A stretch of DNA of 64,000 bases, from assembly GCA_958298945.1 (NCBI GenBank), contig OY282610.1, forward strand, positions 33,053,667 to 33,117,666. The letters are read 5' to 3'. The notes beneath the pieces were generated by a model that had not been told where the DNA came from, searched no databases, and saw only the letters and a list, made by a program, of their open reading frames with translations. A program made the translations under genes and the position numbers. Numbering within the stretch: position 1 is the first letter of the stretch; each line of letters begins with the position of its first letter. Below, piece by piece: positions 11,812 to 23,357 of the stretch. This stretch comes from Atherix ibis. Lineage: Eukaryota; Arthropoda; Insecta; Diptera; Athericidae.

Positions 11812-12576
11812 CTGAAAAGTAGATAAGAAAAATATTATATAATTAGTTATAATAATTCGAAATTCGATTAAAAAAAATGGCGAAAATTTATAATTTATAA
11901 ATTGATGTGTTAAAAAATATTTGCATTTTGATTGTGGATTTTTCTTTCAAAATATACTTTTGAAAATTGTTAAAATTATGAAATTTCATGAAAGCATACT
12001 TAAACTTTATAAAAAATTACTAGAAATTGTCAATTTTTAATTTCGAAAAATCATTCTGCTAAATGAAAATTTAAAATACAGTTCATTCTATCAAAAATAA
12101 AATCCTATTTTAGAAAGAAAGTTCTGACACTGAAATGTGGTGTCCTTGATCGAACTGGCCTTTTACCAAGCATATATACATATATTTTTCTTCAATACTG
12201 GCAACAATCCAATATTTTCCATTTTATCTTGTTTTCGAAATAATAAAATAGTAAAAAAGTGGCAAATAATTTAGTTCAGTAAAAAAAAAAAACGAAAATT
12301 CTTTTTTTTTTTTTGGAAAATGGAACAGATTTTGAACATTTACTGTCTGAAAAGCTTATCGTCTGAAAAGCTTAACGTCTGATTTAACAATACTACGAAT
12401 ATATGATACGATAGTTAATATATTCGAAAATTTTATTTCAATATCACAATTTTACCATAGAGGGCATTACAGTTTCATTTAATGATTAAATTAAATTATT
12501 TATTACGGATAGATTTCTATATGTGTTCATAATTCAAGAGTAAAAAAAAAAATACATATTTATAAAAAAAGAATTT
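11812..12576. other. AT-rich sequence upstream of ankyrin exon, inferred intron
   Basis: No coding exon, RNA gene or mobile element is recognised. Because the 36-codon exon begins with a splice acceptor, this stretch is the 3' part of an intron. How far that intron extends is unknown; no ankyrin exon is recognisable anywhere from here to the window end. Confidence 0.5.
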
Positions 12577-13994
12577 ACTTTTTTTTTTTTTTTATTTGAC
12601 AGGTTTTCATTTCTATGTTACACATACATAGACATGAGAACACAGTCACTCCTATGGAGCATATAGCGGCACTAGAGCCTCTGTGAACTCTCTCCATCTG
12701 ACTGATCTTCTCCAAGTGGTCCTTGGACGTCCTCTGCTGCGATTGCCCTGTGGGTTCCAATCTAGTGCCATCCTTGCTATGTCCGTAGGTGGTTTTCGCA
12801 AGGTGTGGCCAATCCAACTCCATTTCCTGCGTTTGATGTTATCTAGCAGGGGTATTTGCTTCGTGAGAAGTAACAGCTCATCGTTCGTTATCCAGTTTGG
12901 CCAGAAGATCTTGCTTATACGCCTCAAGCATCTGTTCACAAATGCCTGAGGCTTACGAGTCGTGCTGTCTGTTACTTTCCATGTTTCGCAGCCGTACAGC
13001 AGGACTGGCTTGACGTTTGAGTTGAATATTCGAAGTTTGAGTGCTATGGAGAGATGATTGGAACGCCACACGTTCCCAAGTGAGGTGTACGCTTGTCGCG
13101 CCTTGTTGATGCGCGTTTGGATGTCTATTTCAGTTCCACCATCCTTGCTGAGCATGCTGCCAAAATAACAGAACTTTTCGACATCTTCAACTTGGGTACC
13201 GTGTAGCATCAAGGGTCTCTCGCAGGTGGCGCCGACACGCATCAATTTGGTCTTTTTGATGTTGATTCTCATCCCAACTTTTTCTGCGTTGGAGGCCAGT
13301 GCATTCAGTTTCTCCTGAATGCCGTTGAAGGTGTGGGACATGAGGCATATGTCGTCGGCGTAGTCCAGGTCGTGGAGCTTCTCACGCAGTGTCCACTGTA
13401 TACCGTTGCTGGCTGTGCTGTTAGTGCGTTGAAGAACTAGGTCTAGGGCGATTATGAAGAGGATAGGCGAGATTATGCAACCCTGCCTGACTGCTCTCGA
13501 GATGTTGAATGTATCGCTGTTTCGTCCTTTGAGACGCACTCTACACGGGGCCTCGCGGTATAGTTCTCGGATTAGATCGATTATGGCCTGCGGGATGCCT
13601 AGTTCAGCCAGAGCACTCCAGATTGCGTCGCGAGAAATCATGTCGAAGGCTCTTTCGAAGTCAACGAAGAGAAGATAGAGCGGGCTGTTCCATTCGTTCG
13701 ACTGTTCAATGATCATTCTTAGGCTGTTGATGTGATCAATACAGGAGCGGTTTGGTCTAAAGCCAGACTGCTCGTTGCGGAGGGCACTTTCCACTGTTGG
13801 AGTGATGGGAGTCAGGATGATTGATGCGATTAGTTTCTGGATGGTGTTCAGCAGCGTGATTCCCCTCCAATTTTTGCAATCGCCAAGGTCACCTTTCTTC
13901 GGGATGGTGATAATTACTCCTTCTTTCCAGCTGTCCGGGAAGTGGCATTGTGTCCAGGCTTTTACGATTATAGGATGCAACAGCGAGGCCATTA
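12577..13994 (-). mobile_element. 5'-truncated LINE with intact reverse-transcriptase frame
   Basis: This is a non-LTR retrotransposon fragment with a 446-codon uninterrupted frame (13992 to 12652). It encodes most of a reverse transcriptase: NWRGITLLN finger region, FVDFERAFD (motif A), RAVRQGCIISPILF (motif B), LDYADDICLMSH (motif C with catalytic ADD), then a C-terminal block with RRWSWIGHTLRKP and RGRPRTTWRRS. The clade was not assigned. After the stop, about 60 bp of 3' UTR leads into a poly(A) tail read on the minus strand (12580-12593). The endonuclease half is missing, as expected for 5' truncation during target-primed reverse transcription. The imperfectly placed direct repeat TTATAAAAAAA at 12560-12570 and 13995-14005 may be the target-site duplication. 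Base composition is far richer in GC than the flanks, and the unbroken frame marks it as young. Confidence 0.9.
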
Positions 13995-14164
13995 TTATAA
14001 AAAAATAGTATTTTTCTATAGGCTAATTCTAGACGTCTTATAAGACTCGATATTTTTAAAGTAATTTTTCTTATGTTTTTTTCGCACATTACGAACTGTA
14101 ATTTGGACTGTCGGAAGTTAGTTTTCAAATGCTTTATAGTTTAAGGATTATATGCATTAACACA

Positions 14165-14560
14165 ATATTTTACGTAGCCATTGATATATAACGGTATTAA
14201 ATTGTACAATCTTGGAAGCCAATTAACATCACCAAATCTAGAAATAACGCTTCCTGGGAACTTTTCGCACAATGAAGCAACAATTTTTCTTATTGTCTTG
14301 TGGCCTGTGGTGTTGTTTTGTTAAATATGTCCATAGAGCTCAGAACTAATGGTAACGATATCTTCTTCTTCATTTTAAGAGAAATTCGGGCCACTAACAC
14401 CTTCAGACCAAAATGAATACCTGACAGACACTTTTCGCAAATACAATGGCTTTTCTACCGTCATTTGTGATTTTTCAGAGCCCCATTAACGGCAATTTTA
14501 TTTATTGGTATATTCACCAAGCGACAAGATATTGAGTCTCATCGCTAAAAAAAAAATTTT
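14165..14560 (-). pseudogene. ITm-Y transposase relic 1
   Basis: Read on the minus strand across frames, the sequence gives a SDETQ segment near 14550, WGSEKSQ-like and VEKPLY-like pieces, FPGSVISRFGDVNW, and a worn version of the third catalytic segment (usual form PPRSCDLTPLDYFLWGY) near 14190. These are landmarks of an IS630-Tc1-mariner transposase group with many relics in this window. Several stops and frameshifts show it is dead. No terminal repeats were identified. Confidence 0.65.
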
Positions 14561-14865
14561 GTTTTATAAATCAACATCAAATGCCTGTTATTCCAGCACC
14601 TAATTTTCGATCATTAAACGATTCGCAAAATATCTAAGGCAATGTTTATTATAAAATAACAAACTTTATCATTTATTATATATTCTGTTTACATATATAA
14701 ATAGAAAGGGTTTTACTTTCCGAATCGTGAAATGAATAAAAATTATTTTGAATTTTTAAACTAATAAAACTATTCAAATTAATTAAAATTAAAAAAAAAT
14801 TAACATTAATTTTCGCTTTGATTTCTGCAAAAGAATATTAGAAAATTTTTGTTATTAAAAAATTC
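14561..14865. other. AT-rich spacer
   Basis: Nothing recognisable is seen; A/T runs predominate. Confidence 0.6.
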
Positions 14866-16212
14866 TTAAATTTTTTCCTTCCCTGTGGAAGTTTTCCATA
14901 ATTATGATGATCCCAAAACCCAATAAGCCCAAAAATCTTCCTACCTCATATAGACCTATAAGCCTCCTTCCCATGTTATCAAAAATCGTAGAAAAATTAA
15001 TCCTAAAACGCCTTTATCCCATTTTTGAAACCGAAGGTGTCATTCCTCAGCATCAGTTTGAATTTCGACCTGAGCATTCCACTATCCAGCAGTGTCATCG
15101 CGTAGTCGGCTACATAGCGTGTTCGCTACAGCGAAAGGAATACTGCCCAGGCGTGTTTCTTGACATTTCGCATGCTTTTGACCGTGTATGGCACCATGGA
15201 TTGCTTTGGAAGTTGCAGTGAGTCCTACCCTCGAGTTATTTCCACATCCTTAAATCTTATCTCTCAGACCGATATTTTCAGGTAGCTGAAAATATGGAGT
15301 ATTCTGACATTTATCCAATTTCCGCCGGTGTCCCTCAAGGAAGTATCCTAGGTCCTATCCTATATAACATTTATACCCATGACATTCCTTGCAACATATG
15401 CTGACGATACAGCCATCCTGACACATCACAAAGATCCTTCCACAGCCATTAGTATCCTACAGAACCATATCCACTCCTTAGAAACTTGGTTCAAAAGGTG
15501 GAGAGTGAAGGTAAATGAGCAAAAATCTGCTCATGTAACCAATATAACCCTAAACGGCAGTATTATTCCACAAAAAAATAGCATACGTTACCTTGGACTT
15601 ATATTCGACAAACGGTTAACCTGGAACCTTCATACGAAAACTAAAAGACGTGAACTTAACGGACGATACAAACAATTATTACGTCTACTAGACAGTAAAT
15701 CAAAACTTACAACAACAATTAAACTATTACTATACAATACGGTTCTGAAACCAATATGGACATATGGTCTAGAACTTTGGGGTTCGACTAAGCATTCCAA
15801 CTCCCTTCCAATCCAATCCCTACAATCCCGAATCCTTCGTAAAATTGTCAATGTCCCCTTTTATGTGCGAAACACTGTTATCCACCGTGACCTAAATGTT
15901 CCATTTGTTCGTGAACTATGCATCTCCCGATATAAAAAATTCCATTCGCATTTATCCTTCCACCCTAATCCTTTAGGAAGGGAACTTTTCACTCCCACCC
16001 TTCTAGTATACACCCATCGACGTTTAAAACGGCGATGCCCGAGAGATTCTCTAAAATTATAAAATAAAATTACCCTGTTCTAGAGGTAACATCGATGGGT
16101 GTTTTACTCCACATGTCTTCATGTCCATGTATATTCCCTTAAAAAATCTGCTTGTTACTAGCATAAGTAGTTGTAGATACCATTTAAAATAAAAAAAAAA
16201 TAAAAATAAAAA
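14866..16212 (+). mobile_element. Jockey-type LINE copy 1, 5'-truncated, damaged RT
   Basis: The fragment begins within the RT finger region (IPKPNKP...SYRPISLLPMLSK) and runs through motif A (FLDISHAFDRVWH), motif B ([18 protein letters not shown]), motif C (ATYADDTA) and the thumb to a stop at 16060-16062. A 3' UTR and an A-rich tail (16191-16212) follow. Lesions: a TGA at 15219-15221 where the paralogue at 20.7 kb has an Arg codon region, and a small deletion near 15388 just before YADD that shifts the frame. Otherwise the paralogue aligns along the whole length. The 5' end is a typical truncation. No convincing target-site duplication could be chosen because both flanks are A/T runs. Confidence 0.88.
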
Positions 16213-17322
16213 TTTTAGTCATATGTGTATATGGTAATTCTCCATTTATTTGTTGGTAAATAAATTTACTAACTGAAAATGAACCAAAACAATTTTTGTG
16301 TAAAATATAATTTTTGAATTTATTCTAGACATAATATTTAGTAAAAAACAAATTGAAAACGTGACTTCTTGACCAATAATACGGTCAAAATTGAATAAAA
16401 CGAAAACAATTTGAAAATATTTGATTTAATTTTATTGCTTGGTTACGTGCCCAATTTATTAGGAAATTTTGTCTCAGACGCATAAGATTCTTATAACGAA
16501 TCCTTTCATATCTATAGAAATCTAAATACAAATAAACAATTTAATTCCTTGCTTATAAGAGTAGCCATTGTTTTTGAAGAAAAAAAACAATGACCGCATT
16601 CATATTCGAAAATTATGGGATTTGGTTTTTTTAAGCAACAACCAATTTTGCAATGTATCAAATTTCAAAACCACAATTTTCTATTCTGGGTTAATGTCTC
16701 TGATATTTTTTTTCGGATGCAGTCGGAATTTCTTGTTCGAATAACGACTCACCACCACTAATCATTATTCTTAGATTGTACAATAATTAAGAATACATTA
16801 AAAAAATCTTTTTCAATAAATAGAAAAGATAACAATCTTGACCTGAAATTATTAATCGTAGGTAGCCAGATATTATATATTGTTTAAATGTTTTTATTTT
16901 TCAATATTATTTGTAATCAGTCATCTTATTTTATTGTTCGAGCGATTCTGCTGCGCGTCCATAAATGTTGATGTGCAAATCTCCAGGCCGATAGTATGTG
17001 TCTCCGGTTTGTGTTCGAACAATAATCATTGTCGGCAAAATCGCTGGTTAGTGATTATGTCATTGTGTGTTCAGTTGCCGCTTTTTATGTTTTTAGTCAC
17101 AATTTATTGTGGGTTACGTTATGTCATATATTTTCAATAACATTGCGATTACATCATATGATTTTTTTTCGACGATCATTTTCTCCTATTTCAAATGGAT
17201 TTTTTTTTCATTTTCTGCATAGATTATTGTTAAGATGATCAGAAACTTAAAAATAAATGGAATAATAGTTGAATTTGTTAGCTAATTTATTATGATTTAC
17301 TAATTTAATCAACTTCTAAAAA
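16213..17322. other. Non-coding spacer left of Tc1-like element
   Basis: The stretch is mostly AT-rich. A slightly more complex piece at about 16930-17100 encodes nothing recognisable. No exon or transposase segment was identified. Confidence 0.5.
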
Positions 17323-17509
17323 TACGCTGCAGGCCAAAAGTATCTGAACAGCTTTTAATGACAAAATTTTTTCTGTTAGAATAATTATATGATTTTCTGA
17401 AAAGTGATTATTTCAAGTCATGTCCGTTTTTTTGTACTATTTTTTTACCTGGCCAAGTTCAATTACAAAAATTTCTGCTTCCTTTTCTTAAGTACCAGTA
17501 TTTTACTTA

Positions 17510-18764
17510 CGAGGGTCATTCAATAAGTCCTTAGAAAATCCGAGAAATTGTAAGTAGCATTATCGACAGGAAAGCTGTCAAAATTTCAGCTCGATCCAAA
17601 GCGTAGGTCAATTTCTATCGTCGATTAAAGTTAACGACATTTATTTGTGCATAACAATGGAAAAAAGCGAGTTTAGGGCTGTCATCAAACATCTCCATTT
17701 GAAAGGCTTAAGCCCGAAAGAAATCAAAGCCGAGTTGGATGCAGCTGATGACACATCTGCACCTGTGTTTGCGATGGTTTACAATTGGGTGAATGAATTT
17801 AAACGTGGCCGTTCATCCACAAAAGATGAACATCGTTCAGGACGCCCAGTTGAGGTGTCTACTACTGAAATCATCGACAAAATCCACAATCTGATTTTGA
17901 ACGATCGGCGAATTAAAATAAATTAAAATTAGTTGAGGCCACGGGCATATCACAAGGTACAGTCGCTTCAATTTTGCATGAAAAATTGTCTGTGAAAAAA
18001 ATTTCGGCAAGATGGGTGCCGCGTTTGCTCTCAGAGGAGAATAAGCGCAATCGTGTAGTGGACTCTGAGGCTATCTTGGCACTCTTTCATCGCAATCCTG
18101 CCGAATTCCTTCGTCGTAATATGTCACTGTGGACGAAACCTGGATATACTACTACACTCCAGAAACGAAGAGACAGTCATCACAGTGGATTTTCAAGGGT
18201 GAACGGGCTCCGAAGAAGGCAAAAACTGGTGATAGCCACGGTCTTTTGGGATTCGCAGGGCATTATTTTTATCGACTACTTGGAAAAAGGAAAAACAATA
18301 ACAGGAGCGTATTACGCGTCGTTATTGCAACGGTTGAGCGAGGAAATCAAAGAAAAACGCCCCCATCTGAAGAAGAAAAAAATCCTCTTGCATCAGGACA
18401 ATGCGCGTGTGCACACCTGCGGTGTTTCCGTGGCCAAAATTGTGGAATTGAGAATTGAATTTCTGCAGCATCCCGCTTATTCCCCAGATTTGGCCCCGAG
18501 TGACTATTTTCTTTTCCCCAATCTGAAGAAATGGCTTGGCGGACGACGGTTCACTTCCAACGAGGACGTCATTGCTCAAAAGGATGAGTATTTTGCAGAA
18601 CTTCCGAAATCCTATTAAAATTTAATACGGACGGGATAAAAATTTTGGAAAAACGGTTGGAAATGTGTATAGAGCTAAAAGGAGATTATGTTGAAAAATT
18701 AATTTTTTTTTTAAAAAAACACTTTTTTTCCATCTTTTTAAAAGGACTTATTGAACGACCCTCG
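17510..18764 (+). mobile_element. Mariner MarA copy 1, nested in the Tc1-like element
   Basis: A full-length 1,255-bp mariner with terminal repeat CGAGGGTCATTCAATAAGTC on the left, its complement on the right, and TA on both sides. The transposase frame starts at 17657 (MEKSEFRAVIKHLHLKG, first helix-turn-helix). The second helix-turn-helix is disrupted by a frameshift and stop near 17920. A small insertion near 18118, a 17-bp deletion near 18228 and a change near 18617 shift the frame again. Catalytic segments remain readable: DETW near 18130, HQDNARVHT near 18395 and YSPDLAPSDYF near 18480, the D,D(34)D pattern of mariners. The protein cannot be made, but the ends look intact. Confidence 0.93.
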
Positions 18765-19489
18765 TATTTACTCCTGTATTGATAGGAAATGATTAATTTG
18801 AACATTTCTTTTAAGTATCTAAAATGGAAGTTTTCAAGATCTGGCATAGAACCATAGAATATTATCATCAGATCGGATGTCATCGGAGGTTAGGACATTG
18901 TGGTAGATCTAAAACTACTAGTTTGAGCAAAGATCGATTAATATGCACAAGTAGTAAAAGGAACAGGAGACTTACAGTACCTCAAATGAAAATATAGGCT
19001 ATGCCAAATCAGTGTCTATAACAATGGAAGAAAAAATCCGATTAGGGGTGTTGCTGATCTATTAAAGCGTGTTAGATGAATGGGCAAAAAAAAACCACCA
19101 ATCAGATTGGGAATTATTTTATTAAAGATGGATTGGTGAGGTTTTTAAAAAATTACTTTAGACGAATGGCCTAAATTACCAGATGTTTAGTTCAAAAAGA
19201 ACAATTTATAGATGTCGCAGATTTGGCCAAAACGAAAAAACACAAATGCTGCTGGAAGCTGGTTGGATTATGGTTTGGGGTTGTTTTTGGACGGATCGTT
19301 TTATTGAATGATATAGCCAGAAGAATGTGTGAATACACTATCCATTATCGAAGGAAGACTAAGAGAAGGTCCCTTTGCAATGCTGGAACAGTATGAAACT
19401 GCCCAAGAGTTGTATAAGCTGTTATCAAACGTAAAGGTGGCCTTTTTCGACAAAAAAACATTTTCAGCATTTTTCAAAAAAAATATATT

Positions 19490-20010
19490 AACGGATTGTC
19501 CATTTTATAGCTCGGAAAGTACAGCCCTTTTTCATTTGACAGCCGTCTTCTTAGATCATTTTACATTATGGAACGTTTAACCACCAAAGTGTAAAAACTT
19601 GCTGGAAAAGTGATGGTTATTATCGTAGCCATGTTTCGCCCTTTAAGAGGAGATTATGGTCGTCATTATGACGCCAATAAGTGAAATTACTATATATGGG
19701 GCTCTGAAAATCCGCAAGTGACTCAGGATAAGCCATTGCATTCAGGAAAAATGACTGCCAATTTGGGTCTGAAGGCATTATTTGGATCATATTTCTTTAT
19801 TTACCCTTTACGTATTAATGCTAAAAAATTCTTGAAACTTTAGATCCAAATTACAGCCCGAAATGTGCGTGCTTAAAAGTCATCAAAAATTATCTCAAAA
19901 TGATCGAGTACTTCAAGAAGTTATGCGTCAACAATTTGATTCTATATATTGTATAATTAATACATAATGGCAAGATCTAATTAAAATAATTAAATAAAAA
20001 TTTCATTCAA
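19490..20010 (+). pseudogene. ITm-Y transposase relic 2, inside the Tc1-like element
   Basis: It opens with GCTCGGAAAGTACAGC and TTTGACAG, which recur at the start of relic 3 (29911). It then reads WGSENPQVTQDKPLHSG and a worn GPYFF-like segment near 19700-19800. The tail around 19910-19970 (CTTCAAGAAGTTATGCG and ATAATGGCA) matches the tail of relic 3. Multiple stops are present. The central catalytic region is missing, so this is an internally deleted fragment. Confidence 0.6.
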
Positions 20011-20054
20011 ATCTTAGTAACCGAAATTATCGCATACTTTTGGCCTGCAGTGTA

Positions 20055-20678
20055 CTCGTACATTTAGTTTTACACAAAATTAAAAAGCGTTTTTAAATGA
20101 AAGTTTTTATAAAAAAATTTTGTTTGCTTTTTCAAAATAATTCATAAGAAGGCAATTAATTGATTGATTTGGAAAAATTTATTTATATTATTAAAGAATA
20201 TAATCGCAGAGCCTTCGGAATTGCTGATATGTCTAGATGCCATCTCAAATTCCATATAAGATAACTTTATAAATAAAATGTATTTTTAGCGTGAAAATGT
20301 CTTAACGATAAAAATTATTACCAGTCCGTTCCATCTTTTAATCTATCAAGTATCATATTTTTTCATACTTTGAATAAACATTCTCACATATTTCTAAAGT
20401 TGATAGATTTAGACACTTTATTTAGATAAGGAAATTGTTATTTATTTCGACAAATATTTCATAATAATTTCACCCAACAATCCGTTATAGATGCCATATT
20501 ATATATTTATTTAAAAAGATGAAATTTAATATGGTATTTTATGATTTTGATAAAATTTTCTAACCAACATAATCGAGATATTGAAAATAATGTGCACTGT
20601 TGAGCGAGAAAATATTCAAAGTTATTCCCATAATTAAAGTAATGATACTGATTCGTAAAGCATAATGAACAACTGAAT
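20055..20678. other. AT-rich spacer before Jockey copy 2
   Basis: No gene or element was recognised. Its last 12 bases lead into the Jockey target site at 20679. Confidence 0.6.
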
Positions 20679-20690
20679 TCTCAGAGTACA
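20679..20690. repeat. Target-site duplication, left copy (TCTCAGAGTACA)
   Basis: The same 12 bases recur exactly at 23346-23357, directly after the A-rich tail of the Jockey element. Perfect duplication of this length is typical of target-primed retrotransposition and defines the element's ends. Confidence 0.92.
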
Positions 20691-23345
20691 CACTTTACGT
20701 CCAGGTCCAACTTCTACATACGCGACAACACAACGTTCAGGACCGAACATCCTGACAATACTGCTCACGGTGGCACTGCTATCCTCATTAGAAATTCTTT
20801 ATCCTTTTCTTTTCATTCCTATATTGCAGAAGATTTTCTTCAATCCACCGCAGTATCAATTGACTGCTCCCCTGTCCCCTTAACTATTGCCGCAACCTAT
20901 TGCCCTCCTAATAAACCTATAAACTTCCTTGAATTTAGGGCATTTTTCCAAGCTCTTGGGAATTCTTTCATTGCTGGTGGTGACTTTAACGCCAAGCACC
21001 CACAATGGGGCTGTCGAGTCTCCAATCCGACTCCCACATACTGGCCAACTTCCCGATCTAAGCGTCCGGACATTCTAGATTACTTTATAACTAGTCCCAT
21101 GAATTCCTCCAATATTAATGTTGATTCACTTCTAGATCTTAATTCCGATCATAGCCCTGTTTTACTAGTTCTCGATTCCCAATCCACTCCAAAAGTCAAT
21201 GCGCCGAGACTTATTAATGGACCAATTGACTGGGAATTATTCAAACAATATATTGACGAGCATTTAGATTTACGACAAAGCTTAAAAACAGTACAAGAAC
21301 TAGATGACACGGTACACAAGTTTACATGTTTACTACAAAACGCTACAGACTTTTCGCAAAATAGTAAAAACTCGAAACCTACACAAAACCTGACAATTCA
21401 ACCATTAACAATTAGGCGTCTTATTGCCGAAAAACGAAAAGCAAGATCTCATTGGCAACACACAAGAATGCCCAGCGACAAAACCACTCTGAACAAACTG
21501 CAAAAAGAACTACATGACGAAATCACTAAATACAATACAGAACGTTTTAGAAACTATACTTCAACCCTAACGAAAAACAGAACTTTGTGGACTGCTACAA
21601 GACAAATACTATCTTATAGAACAACAAAGCACCCTTTACGAAAAACTGACGGAACCTGGGCCAAAACGGACAAACATAAAGCAGACGCTTTTGCTGAACA
21701 CCTTGCACAAACATTTACTCCACATGAGGACATATTAGACAGGACTCATTGCACTACAATCGAGACGGAACTATCCATTCCTTTACCCATGACTCTTCCC
21801 CCTAAAGCAATCACTCCTTCCGAAGTTGCCAATTTAATCAAGCTCCTTCCCAAAAATAAAGCTCCTGGCTATGATCTGATTACCTCCAATATACTCCAAC
21901 AACTCCCTAAAAGAGCAATAGTTTTCCTTGGCACAATATATAACTCCATCCTTAGAACAACACATTTCTCAATCCTATGGAAATTTGCAATCATTAAAAT
22001 GATCCCTAAGCCCAATAAACCAATAAACCGGCCCACTTCCTACAGGCCAATAAGTCTCCTTCCACTTCTCTCAAAAATCTTTGAAAAAATCCTCCTTCGC
22101 CGCTTATATCCTCTACTCGAATCTTCAAATTTAATTCCTAATCACCAATTTGGTTTCCGCGTCGAACACTCCACTACCCAGCAGTGTCATCGTGTTGTCG
22201 ATTTCATTGCATCCTCTTTAGAAAGAAAAGAGTACTGTCCCGGTGTGTGTCTTGATATAAGTCAAGCTTTTGATAGAGTTTGGCATCCGGGTCTACTTTG
22301 GAAACTCAAGAGGTTCCTTCCTTCCACCTATTTTCTAATCCTAAGATCATTCCTTTCCAACCGACACTTCCAAGTAAATGAATCCAACGAACTTTCCAAT
22401 ATCTCTCCGATATTGGCTGGGATTCCTCAGGGGAGCATACTTGGACCCATCCTCTACAACATTTACACATCCGATATCCCAACCTGCCCTAATACCTTCT
22501 TTGCTACATACGCCGATGATACGGCCTGCCTTGCATCTAGCGAAATTCCCCAACATGCTTCCGAAACTCTCCAAATCCAAATCCAAACCCTCCAGAACTG
22601 GTTTTCTAGGTGGAGAATAAAAGTCAATGAACGTAAATCTATCCAGGTAACTTTTATTCTCCGTTGTGAGACATGCCCTCCCATATACCTTAATGGCAGT
22701 GCCATACCTCAACACGCCGAAGCTCGGTATCTAGGACTGTACTTAGACAAACGCTTGACATAGAACCCACATACAAGACTTAAAAGACAAGAACTTAAAA
22801 GACGATACATAAAACTACTTCGACTTCTAGACAAACGTTCCAAACTTACTATAGACAGCAAAGTTCTGTTATACAATACCTTACTGAAACCCATATGGAC
22901 ATACGGACTAGAACTCTGGGGATCTACTAAGCCTTCTAATTCCCGTCGAATCCAATCCCTTCAATCAAAAATACTCCATGCAATTGTCGATGCCCCCTTT
23001 TATATTCGCAATACTGTTATTCATCGTGACCTTAAAGTTCCATTTGTTTTTGACGTGGCTGTATCTCGTTATAAAAAGTTCCGTTTCCGTGTCCTCAATC
23101 ATAATAATTCTCTTGTTCAAGAACTATCCTCCATTTCCTTCCCTAGAAATACCCATCGAAGACTTAAGCGTCACTGGTCGCGTGATTTACTTAAATACTG
23201 AGGCCTAACAGAAACACACGCTAGCAGGAGGAACTTCATTGGATGTTTACTCCCCACAACCTATCAAGTTAATTAATACTATTGCAAAAATTTGCTTATT
23301 ACTATGTTGTAGTTGTAAATATCTAAATAAATTAAAAAAAAAAAA
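20691..23345 (+). mobile_element. Jockey-type LINE copy 2, nearly intact, 5'-truncated
   Basis: One frame runs open from the first element base (20691) to a TAG at 22761-22763 and continues in the same frame to TGA at 23199-23201, some 836 codons with a single nonsense codon. It begins inside the AP-type endonuclease (NTAHGGTAILIR, GGDFNAKHPQWG, SDHSPV), which has an apparent in-frame deletion of about 20 residues between SNP and TPTYWPT. The reverse transcriptase follows: [49 protein letters not shown]. The TAG replaces the Trp of KRLTWN seen in relatives. The 3' UTR and poly(A) end at 23345, flanked by a 12-bp duplication. First methionine in frame is at 21099. It is a recent insertion whose enzyme would be split by one stop. 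Confidence 0.93.
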
Positions 23346-23357
23346 TCTCAGAGTACA
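23346..23357. repeat. Target-site duplication, right copy (TCTCAGAGTACA)
   Basis: Exact second copy of 20679-20690, immediately after the A-rich tail of Jockey copy 2. Confidence 0.92.

Larger units (their letters stand above)
17325..20052 (+). mobile_element. Tc1-like element with terminal inverted repeats, interrupted
   Basis: The left end reads CGCTGCAGGCCAAAAGTAT after a TA, and the right end is its reverse complement with one mismatch (CACTGCAGGCCAAAAGTAT) followed by TA at 20053-20054. This is the terminal inverted repeat and TA duplication expected of a Tc1-type transposon. Inside are a complete MarA copy (17510-18764), decayed coding sequence with a GWIMVWGCFW-like segment near 19260 (typical of Tc1 transposases), and an ITm-Y relic from about 19490. 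The Tc1 frame is heavily broken. Once the mariner is subtracted the element is about 1.47 kb. Confidence 0.8.

Noticed and set aside
12560..14005. TTATAAAAAAA as a firm target duplication of the 12.6-kb LINE
   Set aside because: The repeat is low-complexity and a GTAAATTC segment separates it from the poly(A) tail, so it is kept only as a possibility.
14866..16220. Target duplication for Jockey copy 1
   Set aside because: Only AAATTTT-like matches are present in A/T runs on both sides; they are not distinctive.
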